DNA of 64,000 nucleotides, taken from assembly GCA_043804635.1 (NCBI GenBank), contig JAZDIU010000076.1, positions 24,611 through 88,610 on the forward strand, written 5' to 3'. The notes beneath the pieces were generated by a model. It did no database searches, was not told the DNA's origin, and worked only from the letters and a program-made list of their open reading frames with translations. Each line of letters begins with the position of its first letter. Position 1 is the stretch's first letter. A program made the position numbers and the translations under genes. Source of the DNA: JAZDIU01 sp043804635 (GTDB lineage: Bacteria; Chloroflexota; Dehalococcoidia; Dehalococcoidales; UBA2162). Shown piece after piece: positions 52,080-60,958 of this stretch.

Positions 52080-52451
52080 ATGGAAACGAAGCAAAAGACC
52101 AGAATCGGGCTTGTCGTCAGCGACAAGATGGATAAGACGGTGGTAGTAGCGGTAGAGCAGCTCAAACGTCACCCCTTATATAAAAAGGCGGTGAAAAGAA
52201 TAGTCAAAATTAAGGCTCATGATGAAAAAAATGAGAGCAAGCAAGGGTATACCGTCAGGATTATAGAAACACGCCCGATTTCCAGGGAAAAGCGATGGCG
52301 GGTGGCGGAGATAATTGCCCGGGGCGAAGTAATAAAGGTTAAGCCGGAGGAGATAGCCTCGAGTGCTATAGAAAAGGTAATAGCCTCAAAAGAACCGACA
52401 GCTACCCCGGATACCGGAGAGAAAACTGCCGATGCTGGAGAGCAAGCATGA
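52080..52451 (+). CDS. rpsQ: Ribosomal protein S17
   Basis: OB-fold 30S protein. The core (RIGLVVSDKMDKTVVVAVEQLKRHPLYKK) is 85 residues; a Glu/Ala/Thr-rich tail (KEPTATPDTGEKTADAGEQA) makes it 123. Stop overlaps the rplN start by 4 bases. Confidence 0.95.
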   Translation: METKQKTRIGLVVSDKMDKTVVVAVEQLKRHPLYKKAVKRIVKIKAHDEKNESKQGYTVRIIETRPISREKRWRVAEIIARGEVIKVKPEEIASSAIEKVIASKEPTATPDTGEKTADAGEQA

Positions 52452-52816
52452 TACAGACTTATACCAGACTCAGGGTAGCCGATAATACCGGTGCCCGGCA
52501 AATTATGTGCATCGGTGTGCTGGGCGGCAGCAGAAGGCGGTATGCTTATCTGGGGGATATCGTAGTTGGTTCCGTCAAAAAAGCTATCCCGGGTGGCTCG
52601 GTTAAAAAAGGAGAGGTGGTTAGAGCGGTAGTGGTTCGTGTTGCCGACTCTTCTCGTCGCCCGGACGGTTCCTATATCAGGTTCGACGAAAATGCGGCAG
52701 TAATTTTAACTGAAAAGAATAATCCCAGGGGAACGAGAATATTTGGTCCGGTAGCCAGGGAACTCAGGGAAAAAGGCTTTACGAAGATCATATCCCTGGC
52801 ACCCGAGGTTATATAA
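52448..52816 (+). CDS. rplN: Ribosomal protein L14
   Basis: 50S bridge protein, 122 residues; MIQTYTRLRVADNTGARQIMCI is a signature and GTRIFGPVARELR ends it. First gene of the spc cluster. Confidence 0.97.
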   Translation: MIQTYTRLRVADNTGARQIMCIGVLGGSRRRYAYLGDIVVGSVKKAIPGGSVKKGEVVRAVVVRVADSSRRPDGSYIRFDENAAVILTEKNNPRGTRIFGPVARELREKGFTKIISLAPEVI

Positions 52817-52825
52817 GAGAGTTAT

Positions 52826-53137
52826 ATGAAAATCAGGAAAGGCGATACGGTTCTGGTTATTACAGGTAAAGATAGAGGTAAGAAGGGGAAAGTACGCTTT
52901 GCTTATCCTAAAGACGAGCGGGTACTGGTAGAAGGTATTAATTTCATAAAAAAGCATTCGCGGGCAGGCGGCCAAGCGAGACAGGCGGGCATAATCGAAC
53001 GGGAAGCACCGATTCAAGTTTCCAATCTGATGTTACTTTGCAGCAAGTGTAATAAACCTACCCGTATTGGTTTCCGTTTTCTGGAGGGCGATAAGAAAGT
53101 CCGGGTATGCCGAGTTTGCCACGAGGTAATTGATTAG
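52826..53137 (+). CDS. rplX: Ribosomal protein L24 with zinc-ribbon cysteines
   Basis: 50S assembly initiator. KOW motif KKGDTVLVITGKDRGKKG, and a C-terminal CSKC ... CRVC quartet that binds zinc in many bacteria. 103 residues. 9 bases after L14. Confidence 0.96.
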   Translation: MKIRKGDTVLVITGKDRGKKGKVRFAYPKDERVLVEGINFIKKHSRAGGQARQAGIIEREAPIQVSNLMLLCSKCNKPTRIGFRFLEGDKKVRVCRVCHEVID

Positions 53138-53683
53138 ATGTCACGACTTAAAGATAAGTATAAGAAAGAAGTTGTTCCGGCCCTGGTGAAGGCTGGTGGA
53201 TATAAAAACGTGATGGAAGTGCCGCGTCTGGAAAAAGTGGTGTTGAGTATCGGTTTGGGTGAAGCAATCCAGAATGCCAAAGCCCTTGAAGCGGCTGAAA
53301 GAGACCTGAGTCTTATAACAGGTCAGCATGCAATAATTACCAGAGCCAAGAAATCGATTGCCGCTTTTAAGTTGAGAGTTGGGATGCCTATTGGCGTCAA
53401 GGTAACTCTGCGAGGGGAGCGGATGTATGAATTTCTCGATAAGATGATAAATGCTGTTTTACCTCGAATGCGTGAGTTCCAGGGGGTCCCGGTAAACTTC
53501 GATGGACGGGGTAATTATAATTATGGATTCAGGGAGCAGATAGTCTTTCCTGAAATCGAGTATGATAAAATAGACAAGATTCGCGGCCTTGAGGTTTCAA
53601 TCATTACTACGGCAAAAACAGACGAGGAAGGTAAGCGCCTGTTAGAATTGTTAGGTATGCCTTTCGTTAAGGAAAATGAATAA
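53138..53683 (+). CDS. rplE: Ribosomal protein L5
   Basis: 5S-rRNA-binding protein, 181 residues. Middle GLGEAIQNAKALEAAERDL and IVFPEIEYDKIDKIRGLEVSI are typical. Starts on the base after the L24 stop. Confidence 0.96.
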   Translation: MSRLKDKYKKEVVPALVKAGGYKNVMEVPRLEKVVLSIGLGEAIQNAKALEAAERDLSLITGQHAIITRAKKSIAAFKLRVGMPIGVKVTLRGERMYEFLDKMINAVLPRMREFQGVPVNFDGRGNYNYGFREQIVFPEIEYDKIDKIRGLEVSIITTAKTDEEGKRLLELLGMPFVKENE

Positions 53684-53685
53684 AT

Positions 53686-53871
53686 ATGGCTAAAAAATCA
53701 GAAATTGCTAAATGGTCGCGTCCGTCGAGGTATAAGGTTCAGCGGCATAACCGGTGTTATGTTTGCGGTAGACCGCGTGCTTATATCGGCCGGTTTGGCT
53801 TGTGCCGTATCTGCTTCAGAGAACGAGCACTTGCTGGCGAGATCCCAGGGGTGAGAAAAGCAAGCTGGTAA
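53686..53871 (+). CDS. rpsN: Ribosomal protein S14 type Z
   Basis: Short 61-residue zinc-binding form. CYVCGRPRAYIGRFGLCRICFRE holds the four cysteines. Two bases after L5. Confidence 0.96.
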   Translation: MAKKSEIAKWSRPSRYKVQRHNRCYVCGRPRAYIGRFGLCRICFRERALAGEIPGVRKASW

Positions 53872-53885
53872 TAGAGGAGAGGAAA

Positions 53886-54284
53886 GTGACTACATCAGAC
53901 CCGATAGCTGATATGCTAACCCGAATACGTAATGCCGTTATGGTGAGACATGATTCAGTTTCGATGCCGTCATCGAAGCTGAAGTTAGCTGTTACTAGAC
54001 TACTGAAAAAAGAGGGTTTCATCAGCGATTATGAGGTAATCAGGGGGAAGCCCCACCGGGTCATAAAGATTCAACTCAGATACGACGATAAAAATCAGCC
54101 GCTGCTTTCCGGATTAGAGAGGGTGAGCAAACCTGGCTTGAGAGTATACGTTCAGCATCCGGAGATTCCCCGTGTTTATGGTGGAGTGGGTATTGCCGTT
54201 GTTTCCACATCGAAAGGCGTAATGACCGGACAGCAAGCCCATCGCCAGCGCATTGGCGGCGAACTTTTATGTTACGTGTGGTAA
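53886..54284 (+). CDS. rpsH: Ribosomal protein S8
   Basis: 30S core protein and spc operon repressor in E. coli, 132 residues. The start is GTG at 53886 (TTSDPIADMLTRIRNAV) behind GAGAGGAAA; an earlier ATG in rpsN lacks a site. The end STSKGVMTGQQAHRQRIGGELLCYVW is typical. Confidence 0.95.
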   Translation: MTTSDPIADMLTRIRNAVMVRHDSVSMPSSKLKLAVTRLLKKEGFISDYEVIRGKPHRVIKIQLRYDDKNQPLLSGLERVSKPGLRVYVQHPEIPRVYGGVGIAVVSTSKGVMTGQQAHRQRIGGELLCYVW

Positions 54285-54296
54285 GGAGAGGCCGGA

Positions 54297-54848
54297 ATGT
54301 CTAGAGTGGGAAAAAATCCAATAATTATGCCTTCAGGAGTGAAGGTAGATATTAAAGAGGGTGAGGTTACGGTAACAGGGCCCAAGGGTGAGTTGCGTCG
54401 CCGTTTTCATTCCGATATGGCTATCAGTGTAGATAATGGCAAAATAATTGTCTCGCGCCCCAGCGATGATAAGATGCATCGTTCCCTGCATGGGCTGACC
54501 CGTACTCTGCTGGCTAATATGGTGGAAGGCGTGGTTAAGGGTTACGAGAAAGAGCTTGAGATTACTGGCGTTGGTTACCGTGCAGAGAAAGCGGGCGACA
54601 AGGTATTAGTGCGCATCGGATTTTCCCATCCGGTGGAATTGGTCCCGGTTCCCGGTATTACCTTTCAGTTAGAGGGGACCACTCATATCAAGGTCAAAGG
54701 GATCGATAAGGAAAAGGTCGGCGAGGTGGCGGCTAAGATTAGAGATATCCGTCCGCCGGACCGATATAAAGGAAAGGGTATTAGATACACCGGCGAAGTT
54801 GTTCGCTTGAAGGCGGGCAAAGCCGGCAAGGCAATAGGTCAAAAATGA
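54297..54848 (+). CDS. rplF: Ribosomal protein L6
   Basis: 50S factor-binding-region protein, 183 residues; EGEVTVTGPKGELRR and RDIRPPDRYKGKGIRYTGEVV signatures. Stop overlaps rplR start by 4 bases. Confidence 0.97.
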   Translation: MSRVGKNPIIMPSGVKVDIKEGEVTVTGPKGELRRRFHSDMAISVDNGKIIVSRPSDDKMHRSLHGLTRTLLANMVEGVVKGYEKELEITGVGYRAEKAGDKVLVRIGFSHPVELVPVPGITFQLEGTTHIKVKGIDKEKVGEVAAKIRDIRPPDRYKGKGIRYTGEVVRLKAGKAGKAIGQK

Positions 54849-55216
54849 TGACAGGTAAAGTTCAATCGAGAGCAAGTCGTAATATAAGACATACTCGGGT
54901 AAGAAAAAAGGTAGAGGGCACGACTCTAAGACCTCGTTTGTGCGTGTTTCGGAGTCTGAATCACATCTATGCTCAAGTTATCGATGACTCTAATGGGCGT
55001 ACGTTAGTTTCGGCATCGACCCTCGACGCGGAGCTAAAGAAAGAAGTAGCAGAAAAAGCCAAGACAGCCAGTGCCGGGGCTGTTGGCACTCTCATAGCCA
55101 AGCGGATGACAAGCCAGGGAATAAACCAGGTAGTCTTCGACCGTGGCGGATATAAATATCATGGTCGGGTCAAGGCTCTGGCTGAAGCCGCTCGGCAGGC
55201 GGGATTAAAATTTTAA
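54845..55216 (+). CDS. rplR: Ribosomal protein L18
   Basis: 5S-rRNA-binding protein, 123 residues; RLCVFRSLNHIYAQVIDD and VVFDRGGYKYHGRVKALAEAAR typical. Confidence 0.96.
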   Translation: MMTGKVQSRASRNIRHTRVRKKVEGTTLRPRLCVFRSLNHIYAQVIDDSNGRTLVSASTLDAELKKEVAEKAKTASAGAVGTLIAKRMTSQGINQVVFDRGGYKYHGRVKALAEAARQAGLKF

Positions 55217-55234
55217 GGAGTTAACCTCAGGCAG

Positions 55235-55777
55235 ATGAAGCAGCCTTCAGTAAAAATAGACACAATAGATATGGTGCTTAACGACAAGCTGGTGGACATC
55301 CGGCGTGTAGCTAAAGTAGTAAAGGGCGGGAAACGTCTTAGTTTCAGTGCCCTGGTAATAACCGGAGATGGCAATGGGCATGTGGGCGTCGGCCTGGGAA
55401 AGGCGAACGAGGTACCTGTAGCGATTACTAAGGCTGGAGGCAGTGCCAAAAAGAACTTGATTGAAGTAGTCCTGGCCGGGGCGACTATTCCGATGGAAGT
55501 AAAGGCTAAGTTCGGTGCCGCTAACGTATTGCTGAAACCGGCTTCGCCGGGAACAGGGGTTATTGCGGCTGGTAGCATTCGGGCGGTGCTCGATGCAGTC
55601 GGGATTAAGGATATTTTAACCAAATCTCTGGGTAGTTCTAACCCCATAAATGCGGCTAAAGCCACTATGAAAGCACTCAGCCAGCTAAAAAACCCGCAAA
55701 CGGAAATGGCGAGGCGTAAATCCGGTGCTCAGGAAGCTCCTGAAAAAAGCTCTCCGGGGACGGCGGAGGCGGCTTAA
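55235..55777 (+). CDS. rpsE: Ribosomal protein S5
   Basis: Decoding-fidelity protein, 180 residues; RVAKVVKGGKRLSFSALVITGDG and the ASPGTGVIAAGSIRAVL core. The end (ARRKSGAQEAPEKSSPGTAEAA) extends past the core. The stop overlaps the rpmD start by one base. Confidence 0.96.
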   Translation: MKQPSVKIDTIDMVLNDKLVDIRRVAKVVKGGKRLSFSALVITGDGNGHVGVGLGKANEVPVAITKAGGSAKKNLIEVVLAGATIPMEVKAKFGAANVLLKPASPGTGVIAAGSIRAVLDAVGIKDILTKSLGSSNPINAAKATMKALSQLKNPQTEMARRKSGAQEAPEKSSPGTAEAA

Positions 55778-55971
55778 TGGCTAAAATTAGAGTGACATTG
55801 GTTAAAAGCGGCATTGGTGACAAGGAAGACCAGAAAAGAACGCTCAAATCGCTTGGTCTGCGCCGGTTGAACCAATCGGTAGTCCATAATGACAATGCCT
55901 CAGTCCGGGGTATGATTAACAAGGTAAGGCATCTGGTAAAGATAGCGGAGGCGACTGATGAGACAGAATGA
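55777..55971 (+). CDS. rpmD: Ribosomal protein L30
   Basis: 64-residue 50S protein; IRVTLVKSGIGDKEDQKRTLKSLGLRRL. Overlaps rplO by 14 bases. Confidence 0.95.
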   Translation: MAKIRVTLVKSGIGDKEDQKRTLKSLGLRRLNQSVVHNDNASVRGMINKVRHLVKIAEATDETE

Positions 55972-56425
55972 ACTCCACCCGGCGCCCGGTTCCAAAAAGG
56001 ATAGAAAACGGGTAGGCCGTGGAGATGGTAGCGGGCATGGGACCTACAGCGGGCGGGGCATGAAGGGGCAGAAGGCTCGTTCGGGAGCGATGCAAGTGCG
56101 TCCTGGCTTCGAAGGCGGGCAATTGCCTTTAATTAAACGCTTGCCGCAAAAACACGGCTTTACCAATATCTTCAGGATTGAATATAGCGTGGTCAACATC
56201 GGTAAGCTTAATCTGTTTAAGAAGGACAGTGAGGTTACACCGGAAATAATGTTGGCGTTCGGCCTGATTAGGTCATTGAGCAAGCCGGTTAAGATTCTGG
56301 CCGAAGGCGATATTAGCCAACCGCTTATGGTTAAAGCACACAAGTTCTCTAACGCTGCTAAAGCCAAGATTGAGGCGGCGGGAGGTAAAGCGGAGGAGAT
56401 AGAACATGCGCCAAAGGCAGAATAG
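55958..56425 (+). CDS. rplO: Ribosomal protein L15
   Basis: Late-assembly 50S protein, 155 residues; KRVGRGDGSGHGTYSGRGMKGQKARSG is typical. Overlaps secY by 20 bases. Confidence 0.95.
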   Translation: MRQNELHPAPGSKKDRKRVGRGDGSGHGTYSGRGMKGQKARSGAMQVRPGFEGGQLPLIKRLPQKHGFTNIFRIEYSVVNIGKLNLFKKDSEVTPEIMLAFGLIRSLSKPVKILAEGDISQPLMVKAHKFSNAAKAKIEAAGGKAEEIEHAPKAE

Positions 56426-57722
56426 GCCGAGACTCCTCCAGGCGATGATAGACGCCTTTCACCTGCCCGATTTGAGACGTCGCATCCTGATTACTATCGG
56501 TATTCTGATAGCTTTCCGATTTATTGCTCACGTTCCGCTTCCCGGAGTGGATACTGTCGCTTTGAGAGAGCTATTTCAACGTAACGCCGTGCTTGGAATG
56601 CTGGACTTGTTTAGCGGTGGGGCGATGCGTTACTTCAGCGTGGCGGCGATGGGAGTCTATCCTTATATAACTTCCACAATCATTATGCAGCTAATGACGC
56701 CGGTTATTCCTAAACTGCAAGCCCTGTCTATGGAGGGGGAAGCCGGCAGAGAAAAGCTTAATTTAATCAGCCACTGGCTGACGGCACCTTTAGCCGGACT
56801 TTCCGGTTATGGGCAACTGGTCCTGCTACAGCGGGAAGGCGTGGTCTCTAGTCACGAATTACTGCCGACCATCGCTATCGTTTGCTCTTTGATAGCGGGT
56901 ACTATGTTTTGTGTCTGGTTAGGCGAGCGGATTACAGAATATGGTATTGGCAACGGTGTTTCTATAATCATTTTTGCCGGTATCGTCGCTGGTTTACCGG
57001 AAATGATCGGGCAGGGATTTCTTGCCAAAGAGCAGTTTTTCGGACTGGCGGTCTACGTCATCATTTCACTGGTTACTATCGTAGCAATCGTTGTCTTTAC
57101 CGAAGCCCACCGCCGTATTCCCGTTCAGTACGCCCGGACTGTCTTTAAAGGTAGCCGGATGTACAGGCAATCAGGGGCGACTCATATACCGTTGAGAGTA
57201 AATAGTGCCGGTATGATACCGCTAATTTTTGCTGTTTCACTGGTGATATTTCCCGGCATGATAGCCAGCTATTTCCAAAATCCGGCCGGTGCTGAATCGA
57301 ACCTGGCTAATCACATCGTGAATATTTTCAATCCCAACGCGCCTTTACCCGAGGGGCTGATTTACTGGGTGCTCTACTTTTTGCTGGCGGTTGGTTTTGC
57401 CTTTTTCTATACGTTTGTTATTTTCGAACAACAAGATTTGCCTGGGACACTTCAGAAGCAGGGAGGCTTTATCCCGGGAATCAGGCCGGGTAAAAATACT
57501 AGGGCCTATTTGGATGCCGTCGTAAAGCGCATTACCTGGGCGGGAGCTCTTTATCTGGGACTAATTGCGGTAATACCTTTCTTAGCCCGCGAAGTTACCA
57601 ACGTCCAAGTAATTCAATTTTCTAGCATAGGTTTAATAATCGTGGTCGGCGTGGTCCTTGACACTATGAAACAGATGGAAGCGCAACTGGCAATGAGGCG
57701 CTACGAAGGTTTTATTAAATAA
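56406..57722 (+). CDS. secY: Preprotein translocase subunit SecY
   Basis: Ten-TM core of the SecYEG channel, 438 residues. FIAHVPLPGVDT, MGVYPYITSTIIMQLMTPVIP and the plug region present; the C-terminal loop is FIPGIRPGKNTRAYLD. Its start lies in rplO, with GGAGGTAAA upstream. Confidence 0.96.
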   Translation: MRQRQNRPRLLQAMIDAFHLPDLRRRILITIGILIAFRFIAHVPLPGVDTVALRELFQRNAVLGMLDLFSGGAMRYFSVAAMGVYPYITSTIIMQLMTPVIPKLQALSMEGEAGREKLNLISHWLTAPLAGLSGYGQLVLLQREGVVSSHELLPTIAIVCSLIAGTMFCVWLGERITEYGIGNGVSIIIFAGIVAGLPEMIGQGFLAKEQFFGLAVYVIISLVTIVAIVVFTEAHRRIPVQYARTVFKGSRMYRQSGATHIPLRVNSAGMIPLIFAVSLVIFPGMIASYFQNPAGAESNLANHIVNIFNPNAPLPEGLIYWVLYFLLAVGFAFFYTFVIFEQQDLPGTLQKQGGFIPGIRPGKNTRAYLDAVVKRITWAGALYLGLIAVIPFLAREVTNVQVIQFSSIGLIIVVGVVLDTMKQMEAQLAMRRYEGFIK

Positions 57723-57729
57723 AGGTAAG

Positions 57730-58398
57730 ATGTATATTATTTTTCTCGGTGCCCCGGGGGCGGGTAAAGGAACACAGGCGGCTAAGACTGCCGAGACATT
57801 AGGATTGAAACCGATTGCTTCCGGCGACCTTTTCCGGCAGGCGCTCGAGAAAAAGACGGAATTAGGACTTAAAGCGAAGTCGTATATGGAGCGGGGCAAA
57901 CTGGTCCCGGATGAGGTAACGATAAAAATGGTTCTGGAAAGGATTTCGGCACCTGACTGCCAGAAGGGGGTTATTTTCGATGGCTTCCCCAGAAATCTGG
58001 CGCAGGCTGAAGCTCTGGATAAAGCCCTCGCCGGTCAGGGTAAAGCGATAGATAAGGTGGTCTATATTAAGGTTTCTGAAGAAGAATTGATGAGGCGCCT
58101 CGGAGGGCGCTGGATTTGCCGCAAATGCCAGGCCCCTTACCATGAGATAAATTCACCGCCGAAGGTAGCCGGCAAGTGCGACCGATGTGGTGGTGAGTTG
58201 TACCAGCGTGCGGATGATACTGCGGAGACGGTTAAGAAGCGGCTTGAGGTCTATTTTGCCGAGACTGCCCCGCTAATCGATTATTATACCAAGTCGGGTA
58301 AGCTGGTAGAGATAAATGGAGAAGGTGGCTTGGATGAGGTGGGAGGCAGGATAACCGGGAGCCTTAGGGGAGATAAAGTCCGCTCCGGGAAAAGATGA
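57730..58398 (+). CDS. adk: Adenylate kinase with zinc lid
   Basis: AMP + ATP to 2 ADP. P-loop GAPGAGKGTQ; DGFPRNLAQA; long lid with CRKCQAP ... CDRCGGEL, four cysteines for a structural zinc. 222 residues, long type. Stop overlaps map by 4 bases. Confidence 0.96.
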   Translation: MYIIFLGAPGAGKGTQAAKTAETLGLKPIASGDLFRQALEKKTELGLKAKSYMERGKLVPDEVTIKMVLERISAPDCQKGVIFDGFPRNLAQAEALDKALAGQGKAIDKVVYIKVSEEELMRRLGGRWICRKCQAPYHEINSPPKVAGKCDRCGGELYQRADDTAETVKKRLEVYFAETAPLIDYYTKSGKLVEINGEGGLDEVGGRITGSLRGDKVRSGKR

Positions 58399-59141
58399 TA
58401 ATCATTAAATCCGAAGCGGAAATTAGAATTATGCGGCAAGCTGGTAAAATCGTAGCAAAAGTGTTGGAGATTTTGAAATCTCAAGTGAGACCGGGTGTGA
58501 AAACCGAAGAATTGGATATTATTGCAGCAAGAGAATTAGAGAAACTCGGAGCCAAGTCTTCTTTCAAAGGCTACCGGGGATTTCCGGCTACTCTCTGTGT
58601 CTCGGTAAATGATGAGGTAGTGCACGGGATTCCAGGGAAGAGGGTATTAAAGGAAGGCGATATTGTGTCTCTTGATTTCGGTGCTATTTATATGGGCTTT
58701 CAGGGTGATGCTGCCATGACGGTAGGCGTGGGTAAAATCAGTGAAGAGGCAGAGCATCTGATTTCCGCTACCGAGGGCGCTCTTAACGCCGGTATCGCCG
58801 CTGCTCATCCCGGGGTAAGGTTAGGCGCTATTTCTTCAGCTATTCAGCACCATGCTGAGTCGAAAGGATTTTCGGTGGTGCGCGAATACACCGGGCACGG
58901 TATCGGCCGGGAAATGCACGAGGAACCGCTCATTCCTAACTTCGGGATACCCGGGGAAGGACCGCTGCTGAAAAAGGGAATGACTTTTGCCCTTGAACCA
59001 ATGGTCAACGCCGGCGGTTGGCTTACTAAGGCAGATGATGATAACTGGACGGTGCGCACCAACGATGGCAGTCTTTCCGCTCATTTCGAGCACACCATCG
59101 CCATCACTGATGGCGAGCCTGAGATATTAACTGCCATATAG
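58395..59141 (+). CDS. map: Methionine aminopeptidase
   Basis: Removes N-terminal Met. 248 residues; VHGIPGKRVLKEGDIVSLDFG (first metal Asp), YTGHGIGREMHEEP (His/Glu) and FALEPMVNAG (Glu) in order. Overlaps adk, typical of spc clusters. Confidence 0.96.
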   Translation: MIIIKSEAEIRIMRQAGKIVAKVLEILKSQVRPGVKTEELDIIAARELEKLGAKSSFKGYRGFPATLCVSVNDEVVHGIPGKRVLKEGDIVSLDFGAIYMGFQGDAAMTVGVGKISEEAEHLISATEGALNAGIAAAHPGVRLGAISSAIQHHAESKGFSVVREYTGHGIGREMHEEPLIPNFGIPGEGPLLKKGMTFALEPMVNAGGWLTKADDDNWTVRTNDGSLSAHFEHTIAITDGEPEILTAI

Positions 59142-59164
59142 GACTGCTGAAAAACAGGGAGGTT

Positions 59165-59383
59165 ATGCCTAAGAAAGAAACAATCGAGGTCCAGGGCACG
59201 GTAGTGGAGTCCTTGCCCAACGCTATGTTCCGCGTTGAGTTACCAAACGGACACAAGGTACTGGCCCATATCTCGGGTAAGATAAGAATGCATTACATAA
59301 AAATCTTACCTGGCGACCGGGTTTTGGTAGAGCTTTCTCCCTATGACCTGAGCCGGGGCAGGATTACTTATCGCCTTAGGTAG
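59165..59383 (+). CDS. infA: Translation initiation factor IF-1
   Basis: 72-residue OB-fold factor; IEVQGTVVESLPNAMFRVELPNGH and LPGDRVLVELSPYDLSRGRITYR are complete. Good GGGAGG site. Confidence 0.97.
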   Translation: MPKKETIEVQGTVVESLPNAMFRVELPNGHKVLAHISGKIRMHYIKILPGDRVLVELSPYDLSRGRITYRLR

Positions 59384-59393
59384 GAAGTGAATT

Positions 59394-59507
59394 ATGAAAG
59401 TTAGAGCTTCGGTAAAAGTAAGATGCGAAAAATGCCGTATTATTAAGCGGCGAGGGGTGGTCAGGGTCATCTGTTCCAACCCCAAGCATAAGCAGAGGCA
59501 AGGTTAG
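59394..59507 (+). CDS. rpmJ: Ribosomal protein L36
   Basis: A 37-residue gene between infA and rpsM. MKVRASVKVRCEKCRIIK with a Cys-x2-Cys ... Cys-x4-His zinc site (CSNPKH). GAAGTGA lies before the ATG. Confidence 0.95.
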   Translation: MKVRASVKVRCEKCRIIKRRGVVRVICSNPKHKQRQG

Positions 59508-59516
59508 GAGGCAGGA

Positions 59517-59906
59517 ATGGCACGTATTGCTGGGGTTGATTTACCCGGAAACAAACAAGCTTGGGTCTCGTTGCAATATATCTATGGCATCGGGCCCGCG
59601 TTGAGCCAGAGAATTCTAGCTCAGGCTAATGTCAACCCTGAGACCAAAATGGAAGGTCTGACTGAAGAAGAAATCAACCGTCTCCGAGATATTATTAACC
59701 GGGAGACGAGGGTCGAGGGAGACCTGAGAAAAGAAGTTAGCTTTAATATCAAGCGTCTCATTGAGATTGGCAGCTACCGTGGTTTGAGGCATCGTCACAA
59801 CCTGCCATCCAGAGGACAGCGGACGCGGACTAATGCCCGCACCCAGCGTGGTACTCGTAAGACGGTAGCCGGCAGAGGCAGAAGACGCGGCACGGCTAAG
59901 AAGTAA
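59517..59906 (+). CDS. rpsM: Ribosomal protein S13
   Basis: 30S head protein, 129 residues; RIAGVDLPGNKQAWVSLQYIYGIG start and RGQRTRTNARTQRGTRKTVAG basic tail. AGGAGG before ATG. First gene of the alpha cluster. Confidence 0.97.
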   Translation: MARIAGVDLPGNKQAWVSLQYIYGIGPALSQRILAQANVNPETKMEGLTEEEINRLRDIINRETRVEGDLRKEVSFNIKRLIEIGSYRGLRHRHNLPSRGQRTRTNARTQRGTRKTVAGRGRRRGTAKK

Positions 59907-59922
59907 TCGTGGGAGTTAAAAA

Positions 59923-60324
59923 ATGACAACAGAGAAAAGGGAAAGGCGACCTAGAGGAAGAAAACGGGAACGGAAAATAATTCCTGCCGGGAAAGCTTTT
60001 ATTCAATCGACCTTTAATAATACGATAGTAACAATCACCGACCCGAAAGGTAATGTTATTTCCTGGGGAAGTTCGGGCACAGCCGGATTCAAAGGTTCAC
60101 GTAAGGGCACTCCCTACGCTGCACAACTAGCCGCCCATGATGCAGCCCGTAAAGCGATGGAACAGGGGTTGCGTCAGATAGAGGTTTACGTTAAGGGCCC
60201 GGGTAGCGGGCGGGAAGCAGCTCTCCGCTCTTTACAGAGTTCGGGACTTTACATCACCAGCATCAGAGATGTAACTCCAATTCCGCATAACGGCTGCCGC
60301 CCACCCAAGAGGAGGCGTGTGTAG
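59923..60324 (+). CDS. rpsK: Ribosomal protein S11
   Basis: 30S platform protein, 133 residues; AFIQSTFNNTIVTITDPKGNVISW and PHNGCRPPKRRRV. 16 bases after rpsM. Confidence 0.97.
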   Translation: MTTEKRERRPRGRKRERKIIPAGKAFIQSTFNNTIVTITDPKGNVISWGSSGTAGFKGSRKGTPYAAQLAAHDAARKAMEQGLRQIEVYVKGPGSGREAALRSLQSSGLYITSIRDVTPIPHNGCRPPKRRRV

Positions 60325-60327
60325 AAA

Positions 60328-60948
60328 ATGGCAAGATATATCGAACCGGTCTGCCGGGTATGCCGCCATTTAGGCGATAAACTATTGTTGAAAGGTAACA
60401 AGTGTATCACCCATTGTACGTTCGATAAACGGAGCGCGCCTCCGGGACCACATCGTCAGCGCCGTAAACGTTCCGACCGCGGTCTTCAGCTAATGGAGAA
60501 GCAGAAAGCGCGCTTCACTTACGGAGTCCTCGAACGGCAATTCAAGATACTTTTTGAAAAAGCGGAAAGAAGTCAGGGCATCACCGCCGATAATCTGATT
60601 GTGTTGCTGGAGAGGAGACTCGATAACGTAGTCTACCGCCTGGGGTTTGCCGATTCCCGTCCCCAGGCACGGCAGATAGTTCAGCACGGGCACATTATGC
60701 TTAACGGTCGCAAAACTTCCATTCCCTCCTGCCGTGTCAAAGAAGGTGATACGATTAGCTGGAGGGAAGGCAGCACTAAAACCGAGTATTACAAAACATT
60801 GGTCGAAGCTATTAAAGCCAAGTCCATCCCAGTCTGGTTAAGTCTGGAGAAAGAGAAGCTCACCGGTCGGATTCTTTCTCTACCGACTCCTGAAGAGAGT
60901 GGTGCCAAGTTCGAAGGAAAGGCAATAGTTGAGTACTACTCGCGATAA
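60328..60948 (+). CDS. rpsD: Ribosomal protein S4 with zinc cysteines
   Basis: 30S body assembly protein, 206 residues. N-terminal Cys pairs (VCRVCRH ... KCITHC) are the zinc-binding form; the S4 domain (LERRLDNVVYRLGFADSR) follows. Translational repressor of the alpha operon in E. coli. Overlaps rpoA. Confidence 0.96.
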   Translation: MARYIEPVCRVCRHLGDKLLLKGNKCITHCTFDKRSAPPGPHRQRRKRSDRGLQLMEKQKARFTYGVLERQFKILFEKAERSQGITADNLIVLLERRLDNVVYRLGFADSRPQARQIVQHGHIMLNGRKTSIPSCRVKEGDTISWREGSTKTEYYKTLVEAIKAKSIPVWLSLEKEKLTGRILSLPTPEESGAKFEGKAIVEYYSR

Positions 60949-60958
60949 GGAGGTAGAT